Below, one piece after another: positions 1 to 5,595 of a DNA stretch of 5,595 bases (the first letter of the stretch is position 1; each line of letters starts with the position of its first letter). The stretch is from NCBI GenBank assembly GCA_946886325.1, contig CAMPIK010000197.1, forward strand, positions 1 through 5,595. Reading direction: 5' to 3'. Under the pieces are notes generated by a model. The model searched no databases, was not told the origin of the DNA, and saw only the letters and a list, made by a program, of their open reading frames with translations. Position numbers and translations under genes: made by a program. This DNA comes from an uncultured Shinella sp. GTDB lineage: Bacteria; Pseudomonadota; Alphaproteobacteria; Rhizobiales; Rhizobiaceae.

Positions 1-1235
1 CCGAGGCAGTAGCGCATCCAGGCGGCGACCGCGAAGGCGAAGGGGCGGATGTCGCCACCGGCCTCCAGCGTTTCCAGCGCCGGAAGCAGCAGGCGCTGTG
101 GCAGCTTTTCCGTGCCGTCCATGGCGATCTGGTAGGTCTCGTGCGCAATGGCCGGATTGGCGAAGCGGCGGCAGAGCGCTTCGGCATAGTCGTCGAGATC
201 GATGCCCGGGACGGGGCGAAGCGTGGACGCGGCGGCGGCAAGATGGCGGCGCACGAGCCGGGCGAGGACGGCGTCTGCCATCACGTCGCGCACATAGGCC
301 ATGCCGGCGAGGAAGCCGGCATAGGCGAGCATGGAATGGCTGCCGTTCAGCATGCGCAGTTTCATCAGCTCATAGGGTTCGACGTCGTCGACGAGGATCG
401 CGCCACCGGCTTCCCAATCCGGTCGCCCGGCGGCGAAGCGGTCCTCGATCACCCATTGGCTGAAGGGTTCCGTCTCGACGGCGGCCCGATCGGCAAGACC
501 GGTCTCCTGCTCGGCAAGCGCGAAGGTCGCATCCGTCGCCGCGGGCGTGATGCGGTCAACCATGGTCGAAGGAAAGGGGACGGCCTCGGCGATCCAGTCG
601 CGGAGCCCGGCATCGATCCGTCCGGCGAAATCGAGCGTCCCGCTGCGCAGAAGCGCGCCGTTCTTCGGGAGATTGTCGCAGCAGAGAACGGTAAAGGGCG
701 CGGTGCCGGCGAGACGGCGGCGGCGCAACGCCGCGACGATCAGCCCGATCGTGCCGGTCGGCGCCTCGGGATGGGCGAGATCGTGGGCGATGGCCGGATG
801 GTGCAGGTCCACCGTGCCGGATGCCCGGTCGATGCCATAGGCCTTCTCCGTCACCGTGATGCTGACGATTCGCGTTTCGGGCCGGACGAGGATGTCACGC
901 ACGGCCTCTGGCGCGACCGATCCGGCCAGCACACCGGCGACGCTGCCGATGATGCGGGCCTGCGTGCCGCCCTCCCCCTTGACCAGCAGCGTGTAGAGCC
1001 CGTCCTGCGGATTGAGCGCGTCTGCGACCTCGGTCCCGCGCAAGCTGACGCCGCGAATGCGCCAGTCGCCGCCGGAAGCGGCAAGGGCATCGTCGGTATA
1101 GACCGCCTGGTGCGCCCGGTGAAAGGCGCCGATGCCGAGATGGACGATGCCGACGCCGTGCCGGTCCCGGTCGTAGCGCGGGCGATCCGCCGTCGCTGCG
1201 GCGAGCGACGCCGCATTAAGCCGCCGGGCGGTCAT
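1..1235 (-). CDS. uxuB: Fructuronate reductase, mannitol dehydrogenase family (3' part cut by window edge)
   Basis: An uninterrupted minus-strand frame starts at ATG 1235-1233 and runs off the left edge, giving 411 codons; family members are about 485 residues, so roughly the last 75 are missing. It belongs to the polyol/mannitol dehydrogenase family of NAD(P)-dependent, metal-independent long-chain dehydrogenases. Visible motifs are the N-terminal dinucleotide-binding stretch GIGAFHRAHQA (34-44), CDNLPKNG (186-193), STMVDRITP (223-231) and the catalytic block KLRMLNGSH (292-300). K292, N297 and H300 keep the spacing of the catalytic Lys, Asn and His of Pseudomonas mannitol 2-dehydrogenase, and N188 and D227 also align by spacing. 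The start overlaps the uxuA stop by four bases (ATGA), which suggests translational coupling. The predicted cytoplasmic reaction is D-fructuronate + NADH to D-mannonate. The family also contains mannitol, arabinitol and tagaturonate/altronate enzymes; the uxuA neighbour is the main reason for choosing fructuronate. Confidence 0.88.
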   Translation of the reverse strand, partial: MTARRLNAASLAAATADRPRYDRDRHGVGIVHLGIGAFHRAHQAVYTDDALAASGGDWRIRGVSLRGTEVADALNPQDGLYTLLVKGEGGTQARIIGSVAGVLAGSVAPEAVRDILVRPETRIVSITVTEKAYGIDRASGTVDLHHPAIAHDLAHPEAPTGTIGLIVAALRRRRLAGTAPFTVLCCDNLPKNGALLRSGTLDFAGRIDAGLRDWIAEAVPFPSTMVDRITPAATDATFALAEQETGLADRAAVETEPFSQWVIEDRFAAGRPDWEAGGAILVDDVEPYELMKLRMLNGSHSMLAYAGFLAGMAYVRDVMADAVLARLVRRHLAAAASTLRPVPGIDLDDYAEALCRRFANPAIAHETYQIAMDGTEKLPQRLLLPALETLEAGGDIRPFAFAVAAWMRYCL

Positions 1236-2449
1236 GCCTTCAGACCGTGCTCTGCATGGCTGAGGGCCGCGACGATGCCGCGCAGTTCGGCAAGCCCCTT
1301 CAGGCGGCCGATCGCCGGATAGCCCGGCTGCGCCTTGCGCTTCAGGTCGTCGAGAATGTCCTGGCCATGGTCGGGGCGGAACGGAATGTCGTGGTCGGAG
1401 CGTCCCGCCGCGCGGCGCCTGCCCTCTTCCCTCAGCGCGGCCGCGATCAGCGCGACCATGTCCGTCTCGCCGCCCAGATGCTCGGCTTCGTAGAAGGAGC
1501 CGAAATTGGCGTCGGTCTCGCGCTTGACGTTGCGCAGATGCAGGAAATGCACGCGGTCGCCGAGGCGCTCCATCATGCCGGGCAGGTCGTTGTCGGCGCG
1601 CGCGCCGAGGGAGCCGGAGCAGAGCGTGATCCCGTTCGCCGGGCGGTCGACGGCCTTCATCACCTGCAGATAATCCGCCTCTGTGGACATCACCCGCGGT
1701 AGCCCGAGCAGGGCGTGCGGCGGGTCATCAGGGTGGCAGCACATGCGGATGCCGACCTCTTCGGCAACGGGGATGACCTCTTCGAGAAAGTCGATGAAGT
1801 GCCGGCGCAGGCGGTCGGCGTCGACCGCGCCATATTCCGCGAGATGCGCACGCACGTCGTCCAGCGTCAGGCTTTCGGCCGAACCCGGCAGGCCGAAGGC
1901 GATGTTGGCGGCAAGGGCTGCCTGTTGACCGTCATCCATCCCCTGGTACCGTCGCGCGGCCTCGTGGGCGATCTCCTCCGGGAAATCGGCGGCGGCGTTC
2001 AAGCGTTTCAGGATATGGATGTCGAAGGCGGCGAAATCGGCATAGTCGAAGCGCATGCAGGTGCCGCCATGCGCGACGCGCCAGGCAAGGTCGGTGCGCG
2101 TCCAGTCGAGCACCGGCATGAAATTGTAGCACAGCACCTCGATGCCCGCGGCCGATAGATTGCGCAGGCTTTCCTTGTAGGTCTCGATATGAAGGCGCCA
2201 GTCGCCCTTCTGCTTCTTGATGTCTTCGGAGACCGGCAGGCTCTCGACGACATCCCAGGCAAGGCCGGAGGGCGTGCCGTCCCGCCGCATTCCGATTTCC
2301 GCCTTGCGCTTATCGATTTCGGCCGGGGACCAGAGGGCGCCGCTCGGGATATGGTGAAGTGCGGAAACGACGCCTTCGACGCCCGCCTGCAGCATGTCGT
2401 CGACACTCACCAGGTCCTTTGGGCCGAACCATCGCCAGGTCTGTTTCAC
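1232..2449 (-). CDS. uxuA: D-mannonate dehydratase
   Basis: This is a complete 405-residue protein, close to the 394 residues of E. coli UxuA. It dehydrates D-mannonate to 2-keto-3-deoxy-D-gluconate in the cytoplasm, using a divalent metal (Mn2+ or Fe2+) in a TIM-barrel fold. Family signatures run through its length: MKQTWRWFGP (1-10), CYNFMPVLDWTRT (107-119), CCHPDDPP (237-244), TLCSGSLG (275-282), HLRN (304-307), RPDHG (358-362) and PGYPAIGRLKGLAELRG (375-391). By spacing against the Streptococcus ManD structure (from memory), H239, C277, H304 and D360 are the likely metal ligands and H361 a catalytic residue. It includes the roughly 60-residue middle segment (about 140-200) also present in the E. 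coli enzyme. The start is GTG (2449-2447), supported by a GGGAGGAAG ribosome site about six bases upstream and by the conserved MKQTWRWFGP beginning. It is first in a minus-strand unit with uxuB. Confidence 0.95.
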   Translation of the reverse strand: MKQTWRWFGPKDLVSVDDMLQAGVEGVVSALHHIPSGALWSPAEIDKRKAEIGMRRDGTPSGLAWDVVESLPVSEDIKKQKGDWRLHIETYKESLRNLSAAGIEVLCYNFMPVLDWTRTDLAWRVAHGGTCMRFDYADFAAFDIHILKRLNAAADFPEEIAHEAARRYQGMDDGQQAALAANIAFGLPGSAESLTLDDVRAHLAEYGAVDADRLRRHFIDFLEEVIPVAEEVGIRMCCHPDDPPHALLGLPRVMSTEADYLQVMKAVDRPANGITLCSGSLGARADNDLPGMMERLGDRVHFLHLRNVKRETDANFGSFYEAEHLGGETDMVALIAAALREEGRRRAAGRSDHDIPFRPDHGQDILDDLKRKAQPGYPAIGRLKGLAELRGIVAALSHAEHGLKA

Positions 2450-2490
2450 GCCGCTTCCTCCCTCATCACCGCTTTTTGCGGCCTTGCTTC

Positions 2491-2519
2491 GTCATACCAC
2501 CGGGCCATTCTGTTGACTA
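2491..2519 (-). promoter_or_regulatory. Candidate promoter for uxuAB
   Basis: Read on the minus strand, TAGTCA (2519-2514, 4 of 6 to the -35 consensus) is followed after 17 bases by TATGAC (2496-2491, 4 of 6 to the -10 consensus), with TGG just before it as in an extended -10. Transcription would start near 2484, leaving a leader of about 35 bases before the uxuA GTG. The boxes overlap the rightward TTGACT element and the AGTATGG repeat cluster, so the two promoters would be interlocked. It is identified only by eye. Confidence 0.3.
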
Positions 2520-2533
2520 GTATGGAAGTATGG
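2505..2533. repeat. Three-copy AGTATGG repeat, candidate GntR operator
   Basis: AGTATGG occurs twice in direct orientation with an 8-base period (2519-2525 and 2527-2533). A 6-of-7 inverted copy, CCATTCT, sits at 2505-2511, separated from the first direct copy by seven bases. A further inverted CATAC core lies at 2493-2497. The cluster surrounds the TTGACT element (2513-2518) and lies between the two candidate divergent promoters, so a protein bound here could block both. It does not match the TTGGTATACCAA-type sites known for E. coli UxuR/ExuR, so assigning it to the neighbouring regulator is inference from position. Confidence 0.45.
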
Positions 2534-2542
2534 TGCTAGATC
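2513..2542 (+). promoter_or_regulatory. Candidate promoter for gntR-dctPQM
   Basis: TTGACT (2513-2518) is a 5-of-6 match to the -35 consensus. It is followed after 18 bases by TAGATC (2537-2542), preceded by TGC as in an extended -10. The -10 is weak (3 of 6), and this placement would leave only about a dozen leader bases before the GTG start, with the ribosome site almost at the transcript end. An alternative -10, TAGTAT at 2518-2523 (4 of 6), would give a leader of about 30 bases but has no good -35. A promoter here is expected from the layout; its exact boxes are uncertain. Confidence 0.35.
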
Positions 2543-2560
2543 GGAGGCAGGGAGAGAGAT

Positions 2561-3250
2561 GTGAATATCACCGCCGACATCACGCTGATCCAGGGATCGC
2601 CGGTCGGCCCGCAGGTCTATCGGATCCTGCGGGAGCGGATCATCCGCGCCGAGCTGAAGCCCGGCATGCAGATCTCCGAGGCGGAGATCGCGCGGATGTT
2701 TGCGCTGAGCCGCCAGCCGGTGCGCGAGGCCTTCATCAAGCTCGCCGAGGAAGGCCTGCTCGAGGTGCGGCCGCAGCGCGGCACGATGGTGCGCAAGATC
2801 ACCAAGGCTGCCGTGATGGACGCCCGCTTCGTGCGCGAGGCGATCGAGGCCGATATCGTCAAGCTGTTGGCAGACAAGACGCCGGCCGGACTGGTGGCGG
2901 AACTGCGCGCGCAGATCATCCGGCAGCGCGCCGTGGCCGACGACGATCCGGCGACCTTCATGAAGCTCGACGAGCAGTTCCACCGCACGCTCGCCGATGC
3001 CGCCGACAGGTCCTACGCCTGGAGGGTGGTCGAGGACGTCAAGGCGCAGATGGACCGCGTGCGCTACCTGAGTTTCATGCATTTTCCGATGCGCAAGCTG
3101 GTGGACCAGCACGAGGCCGTCGTCGATGGCATCGAGCATGGTGCGGCGGCGGAGGCCGAAGAGGCCATGCGCATCCATCTGCGGGAGATCCTGATCGATC
3201 TGCCGGGGATCGCCGGCCTGAAGCCGGAATTCTTCGAGGAGACGAGCTGA
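2561..3250 (+). CDS. GntR-family transcriptional regulator, FadR subfamily (FCD domain)
   Basis: This 229-residue protein has the length and layout of FadR-type GntR repressors. An N-terminal winged helix-turn-helix spans about 14-78, with the recognition helix around SRQPVREAF (50-58) and the wing EVRPQRGTMV (68-77). A helical C-terminal FCD effector domain follows (about 86-212). The FCD metal-site residues appear intact as D137, H141, H184 and H206; in this family such sites bind a metal that helps hold carboxylate ligands, which suits a sugar-acid effector. The start is GTG at 2561 with GGAGAG four bases upstream; an overlapping ATG at 2559 is followed immediately by TGA and cannot be used. 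The gene is divergent from uxuAB and only 39 bases ahead of dctP, so it probably belongs to the transporter transcript and controls both units. It plays a role like E. coli UxuR/ExuR, but the true effector (fructuronate, mannonate or another acid) cannot be read from the sequence. Confidence 0.9.
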   Translation: MNITADITLIQGSPVGPQVYRILRERIIRAELKPGMQISEAEIARMFALSRQPVREAFIKLAEEGLLEVRPQRGTMVRKITKAAVMDARFVREAIEADIVKLLADKTPAGLVAELRAQIIRQRAVADDDPATFMKLDEQFHRTLADAADRSYAWRVVEDVKAQMDRVRYLSFMHFPMRKLVDQHEAVVDGIEHGAAAEAEEAMRIHLREILIDLPGIAGLKPEFFEETS

Positions 3251-3278
3251 CATTCGTCTGGGAGTTCGATGCAACCAA

Positions 3279-3284
3279 GGGAGG
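3279..3284 (+). promoter_or_regulatory. Ribosome binding site setting the dctP start
   Basis: GGGAGG lies five bases before the ATG at 3290. An in-frame upstream ATG at 3269 would add seven residues but has no comparable site, would place this motif inside the coding region, and would put charged residues ahead of the signal peptide. The 3290 start is therefore preferred. The strength of the site fits the high expression expected for a periplasmic binding protein. Confidence 0.75.
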
Positions 3285-3289
3285 AAATA

Positions 3290-4270
3290 ATGATTGCATT
3301 CGGGAATATGACGAAAACATTGCTGGCCGGCATTGCCGGCGCCATGATTGCCGGGTCCGCCTATGCGGAGACGGTGCTGAAATGGGCGCATGTCTACGAG
3401 ACGAGCGAACCTTTCCACACGGAGTCCGTCTGGGCCGCCGAGGAGATCGCCAAGCGCACCGAGGGCCGCTACAAGATCGAGGTGTTTCCGGCTTCGCAGC
3501 TCGGCAAGGAAGCCGATATCAACCAGGGCCTGACGCTCGGTACCGTCGATATCATCATCTCGGGCTCGAGCTTCGCGGCACGCGAGTTCGCACCGATCGG
3601 CGTGACCTATTTCCCCTTCATCTTCCGGGATGCCGACCACCTGCTCGCCTATGCCAAGAGCGACATCTACAAGACCCTGACCAAGGGCTACGAGGAGGCC
3701 TCCGGCCACCACATCGCGGCAACGACCTATTACGGCACGCGTCACACGACGTCGAACCGGCCGATCGAGAAGTGCAGCGACATGGAAGGGCTGAAGATCC
3801 GCGTGCCTGACGTGCCGGCTTACCTCGCCATGCCGCGTGCCTGCGGTGCCAACACGACGCCGATCGCCTTTGCCGAAGTCTATCTGGCGCTCCAGAACGG
3901 CACCGTCGAGGCGCAGGAAAACCCGCTGACCACCATCGAAGCGAAGAAGTTCTTCGAGGTGCAGAAGCACATCGTCCTGACCGGCCACATCGTCGATCAC
4001 CTGAACACGATCGTCTCGAAGACCCGCTGGGCCTCGCTCTCCGACGAGGACAAGACGATCTTCGGCGAGGTCATGCAGGAAGCCGCAGCCCGCGCAACCG
4101 GCAAGATCGTCGCGCGCGAGAAGGAACTCGTCCAGTTCTTCAAGGACAAGGGCCTGACCGTCACCGATATCGACCGGGCTGACTTCGAAAAGAACGTCAT
4201 GGAAAAGACGAAGATGGAAGACTTCGGCTACCGCAAGGAAGACTGGGAAGCGATCCGCGCGGTCCAGTAA
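3290..4270 (+). CDS. dctP: TRAP transporter solute-binding protein, DctP family
   Basis: This 326-residue periplasmic protein captures the substrate and delivers it to the DctQ/DctM membrane pair. Residues 1-26 form a Sec signal peptide: K9, a hydrophobic core of about 11-23, and a SAYA cleavage site before ETVLKW. The mature part is a full-length DctP fold. It contains the early motif KWAHVYETSEPFH (31-43), QLGKEADINQGLTLGTVDI (70-88), GTRHTTSNRPI (149-159), the hallmark GLKIRVPDVPAYLAM (167-181) and GTVEAQENPLTTI (204-216). R171 is the conserved arginine that pairs with the substrate carboxylate in this family; R151 and N211 are further expected pocket residues. The neighbouring mannonate pathway suggests a hexuronate or aldonate ligand, which is inference, since DctP proteins also bind C4-dicarboxylates and other acids. 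The gene follows the GntR regulator by 39 bases and is followed by a strong hairpin before dctQ. Confidence 0.94.
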   Translation: MIAFGNMTKTLLAGIAGAMIAGSAYAETVLKWAHVYETSEPFHTESVWAAEEIAKRTEGRYKIEVFPASQLGKEADINQGLTLGTVDIIISGSSFAAREFAPIGVTYFPFIFRDADHLLAYAKSDIYKTLTKGYEEASGHHIAATTYYGTRHTTSNRPIEKCSDMEGLKIRVPDVPAYLAMPRACGANTTPIAFAEVYLALQNGTVEAQENPLTTIEAKKFFEVQKHIVLTGHIVDHLNTIVSKTRWASLSDEDKTIFGEVMQEAAARATGKIVAREKELVQFFKDKGLTVTDIDRADFEKNVMEKTKMEDFGYRKEDWEAIRAVQ

Positions 4271-4277
4271 AAGTCCC

Positions 4278-4310
4278 GGCAGCCCGGCTTTGAACCGCCG
4301 GGCTGCCTTT
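4278..4310 (+). terminator. Strong hairpin between dctP and dctQ (attenuator or mRNA stabiliser)
   Basis: GGCAGCCCGGC (4278-4288) pairs perfectly with GCCGGGCTGCC (4297-4307) around the eight-base loop TTTGAACC, giving an 11-bp, very GC-rich stem seven bases after the dctP stop codon. It is followed only by TTTCC, not a long U-tract, so full termination is unlikely. Hairpins after binding-protein genes commonly act as partial terminators or protect the upstream message from 3' decay, allowing more binding protein than membrane subunits. dctQ starts 32 bases beyond the stem with its own ribosome site. Confidence 0.75.
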
Positions 4311-4339
4311 CCATTCCGGATTGCCAGCGGAGTTCATCG

Positions 4340-4912
4340 ATGATCAACCAGGGACAGACGCCGATCAGCGTCGACGAGATGGCGCATGCCTTCGAGGACG
4401 AAGCCGAACCCGTCGATCTGACGCAATACGCGATCGAGGACTGGGTCACGCTCGCGATCTTCTGGGCGATGGCGATCTTCGTCTTCCTGCAGTTCTTCAC
4501 GCGTTATGCGCTGAACAACAGCCTCGCCTGGACCGAGGAAATGGCGGCGAACTGCCTCGTCATGGTGGTCTTTCTCGGCTCGGCCATGTGCGTGCGGATG
4601 GCGCGCCATATCCAGGTCGACCTGCTCTACCGCTTCCTGCCGCCGTTCGTCGGGCGCGGGCTCACGCGCGTTGTCGATCTCATCGTCATCGGCTTCTTCG
4701 CCTATGCCTGCTGGCTGATGTGGCGCTATGTGGCTGTTGTCGGCAAGGAGCGCATGGTCACCGTGGACCTGCCGCGGGGCATCGTCTTCTACACGGTTCT
4801 CGTCGCCTTCGTGCTGATGCTGCTGCGCGCAATCCAGGCTTCGGTCAGGCGTTACCTTCATAGGACATCCATCGACCAGGATGCCGAAAACAACAGCGGC
4901 CTTGGGGGTTAA
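4340..4912 (+). CDS. dctQ: TRAP transporter small membrane subunit, DctQ family
   Basis: This 190-residue inner-membrane protein is the small subunit that partners DctM. Four hydrophobic segments are visible at about 35-57, 68-88, 110-132 and 146-166. Family features between them include FTRYALNNSLAWTEEMA (53-69), with the typical Trp-Thr-Glu-Glu, and the R-x-x-RHIQVDLLYRFLPP stretch (about 86-101). The N-terminal 34 residues form an acidic cytoplasmic extension, somewhat longer than in many DctQ proteins. The start is ATG 4340, with GCGGAG seven bases upstream. A later in-frame ATG (residue 14) would shorten the tail but lacks a better ribosome site. The gene ends three bases before the dctM start, so the two are probably translated together. 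Confidence 0.92.
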   Translation: MINQGQTPISVDEMAHAFEDEAEPVDLTQYAIEDWVTLAIFWAMAIFVFLQFFTRYALNNSLAWTEEMAANCLVMVVFLGSAMCVRMARHIQVDLLYRFLPPFVGRGLTRVVDLIVIGFFAYACWLMWRYVAVVGKERMVTVDLPRGIVFYTVLVAFVLMLLRAIQASVRRYLHRTSIDQDAENNSGLGG

Positions 4913-4915
4913 ATC

Positions 4916-5595
4916 GTGCTTCTTCTGATCGGTGCCTTCCTGCTCCTGATGATCATCGGCACGCCGATTGCCGTCTCGATGGCCGTCGCGTCGCTGCTCT
5001 ATCTCGTCTTCTACAATGTCGCGCCCGACATCATCGCGGCGCAGCGCATGATCGCCGGCGTCGAGAGCTTTCCGCTGCTGGCCGTGCCCTTCTTCATCCT
5101 CGTCGGCAACCTCATGAACATCGCCGGCGTCACCGGCCGCATCTATCATTTCGCGCTGTCGCTCGTCGGCTGGATGAAGGGCGGGCTGGCGCAGGTCAAC
5201 ATCATCGGTTCGGTGATCTTCTCCGGCATGTCCGGCACGGCGCTCGCCGATGCGGCCGGCATCGGCACGATCGAGATCAAGGCGATGAAGGATCACGGCT
5301 ATCCGGTCGAGGCCGCCGTCGGCGTCACCGCCGCCTCCGCCACGCTCGGCCCGATCTTCCCGCCGTCGCTGCCCTTCGTCATCTACGGCATGATGGCCAA
5401 TGTCTCGATCGGCGCCCTCTTCATGGCGGGCATCCTGCCGGGCCTCGTCATGACGGCGCTGATGATGCTGACCGTCTTCATCTTCGCCCACCGCAAGGGC
5501 TGGGGCTCGGATACGCCCTTCGAATGGCGCCAGCTTGCCGGTGCCTCGCTCGAAGTGCTGGTCGTGATCTGCTTTCCGCTCTTCGTCTACGGGCT
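4916..5595 (+). CDS. dctM: TRAP transporter large membrane subunit, DctM family (3' part cut by window edge)
   Basis: This frame opens at GTG 4916 and stays open to the right edge, giving 226 complete codons of the usual 425 or so; the C-terminal half lies outside. DctM is the sodium-coupled transport subunit of TRAP systems. Recognisable parts are the first membrane segment with LLMIIGTPIAVSMAVAS (10-26), FPLLAVPFFILVGNLMN (52-68), the hairpin-loop motif SGMSGTALADAAGIG (103-117) and ASATLGPIFPPSLPFVIYG (140-158). The last two are the conserved stretches associated with sodium and substrate binding. GTG is preferred because the family usually starts directly with a hydrophobic LLxGxFLLL segment, and because GGGGG (4904-4908) lies seven bases upstream. 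It starts three bases after the dctQ stop. No frameshift is seen in the part present. Confidence 0.94.
   Translation, partial: MLLLIGAFLLLMIIGTPIAVSMAVASLLYLVFYNVAPDIIAAQRMIAGVESFPLLAVPFFILVGNLMNIAGVTGRIYHFALSLVGWMKGGLAQVNIIGSVIFSGMSGTALADAAGIGTIEIKAMKDHGYPVEAAVGVTAASATLGPIFPPSLPFVIYGMMANVSIGALFMAGILPGLVMTALMMLTVFIFAHRKGWGSDTPFEWRQLAGASLEVLVVICFPLFVYG

Larger units (their letters stand above)
2450..2560. promoter_or_regulatory. Divergent intergenic control region between uxuAB and the gntR-TRAP unit
   Basis: These 111 bases separate the GTG start of uxuA (leftward) from the GTG start of the GntR regulator (rightward) and must hold the promoters of both units. They contain ribosome sites at both ends, a promoter-like TTGACT element, a repeated AGTATGG motif and a small CCGC-TTTTT-GCGG hairpin (2469-2481) in the uxuA leader. 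They are visibly more AT-rich than the flanking genes. A shared region of this kind, next to a GntR regulator, is a classic place for an autoregulated operator controlling both directions. The regulatory role is inferred from layout. Confidence 0.7.

Noticed and set aside
141..1322. Long plus-strand open frame (393 codons) opposite uxuB
   Set aside because: Its translation is low-complexity and rich in Gly, Arg and Asp with no family motif. It lies opposite a clear dehydrogenase frame with all catalytic residues and is a typical antisense artefact of GC-rich DNA.
2469..2481. Small hairpin CCGC-TTTTT-GCGG in the uxuA leader
   Set aside because: The stem is only four base pairs and has no U-tract on the transcript side, so it is too weak to call a terminator or riboswitch. 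It is mentioned only as part of the intergenic region.
3269..3289. Upstream in-frame ATG for dctP
   Set aside because: It would swallow the GGGAGG ribosome site and put MQPREEI ahead of the signal peptide. The ATG at 3290 has ideal spacing to the ribosome site.
3327..3354. Repeated GCCGGC/GCCGG units near the dctP 5' end
   Set aside because: They encode Ala/Gly residues of the signal-peptide core and reflect GC-rich codon choice. No separate repeat function is supported.
2492..4000. 502-codon minus-strand open frame
   Set aside because: It spans the promoter region, the GntR gene and most of dctP on the opposite strand, has a His/Arg/Asp/Leu-rich composition without recognisable domains, and conflicts with two well-supported genes.
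4334..5491. 385-codon minus-strand open frame opposite dctQ and dctM
   Set aside because: It is extremely rich in Asp, Glu, Arg and His, as expected from the reverse complement of membrane-protein codons. It shows no domain and no ribosome site worth noting.

Overview
The window looks like a GC-rich alphaproteobacterial chromosome or megaplasmid segment, most likely from the Rhizobiales (Rhizobium/Agrobacterium/Ensifer-like). This rests on codon use, the style of the protein sequences and the locus type; no phylogenetic marker is present. It holds one coherent sugar-acid (hexuronate) catabolism and uptake locus with six genes and almost no non-coding DNA. No RNA genes, mobile elements, CRISPR arrays or attachment sites were seen.

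Left arm, minus strand (1-2449): uxuA (D-mannonate dehydratase, complete, GTG start) is followed by a mannitol-dehydrogenase-family oxidoreductase, called here as uxuB (fructuronate reductase). The two overlap by four bases (ATGA). uxuB runs off the left edge and lacks roughly its last 75 residues. Together the enzymes would convert D-fructuronate to D-mannonate and then to 2-keto-3-deoxy-D-gluconate (KDG).

Centre (2450-2560): a 111-base divergent intergenic region carries candidate promoters for both directions. It also has a three-copy AGTATGG-type repeat (two direct copies, one inverted) that looks like an operator.

Right arm, plus strand (2561-5595): a FadR-subfamily GntR repressor with an intact FCD metal site is followed 39 bases later by a complete tripartite TRAP transporter set. 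This is dctP (periplasmic binding protein), a strong 11-bp hairpin, dctQ (small membrane subunit), then dctM (large membrane subunit, cut by the right edge after 226 residues).

Working model (inference): the TRAP system imports a hexuronate or aldonate such as glucuronate, fructuronate or mannonate. UxuB and UxuA convert it to KDG for the Entner-Doudoroff route. The GntR protein senses the substrate or an intermediate and controls both divergent units from the shared intergenic region. The isomerase UxaC and the KDG kinase/aldolase are not in the window. The gene families are well known. The points worth a second look are the operator-like repeat, the dctP-dctQ hairpin and the unresolved transporter substrate; I found no sign of a wholly new system.
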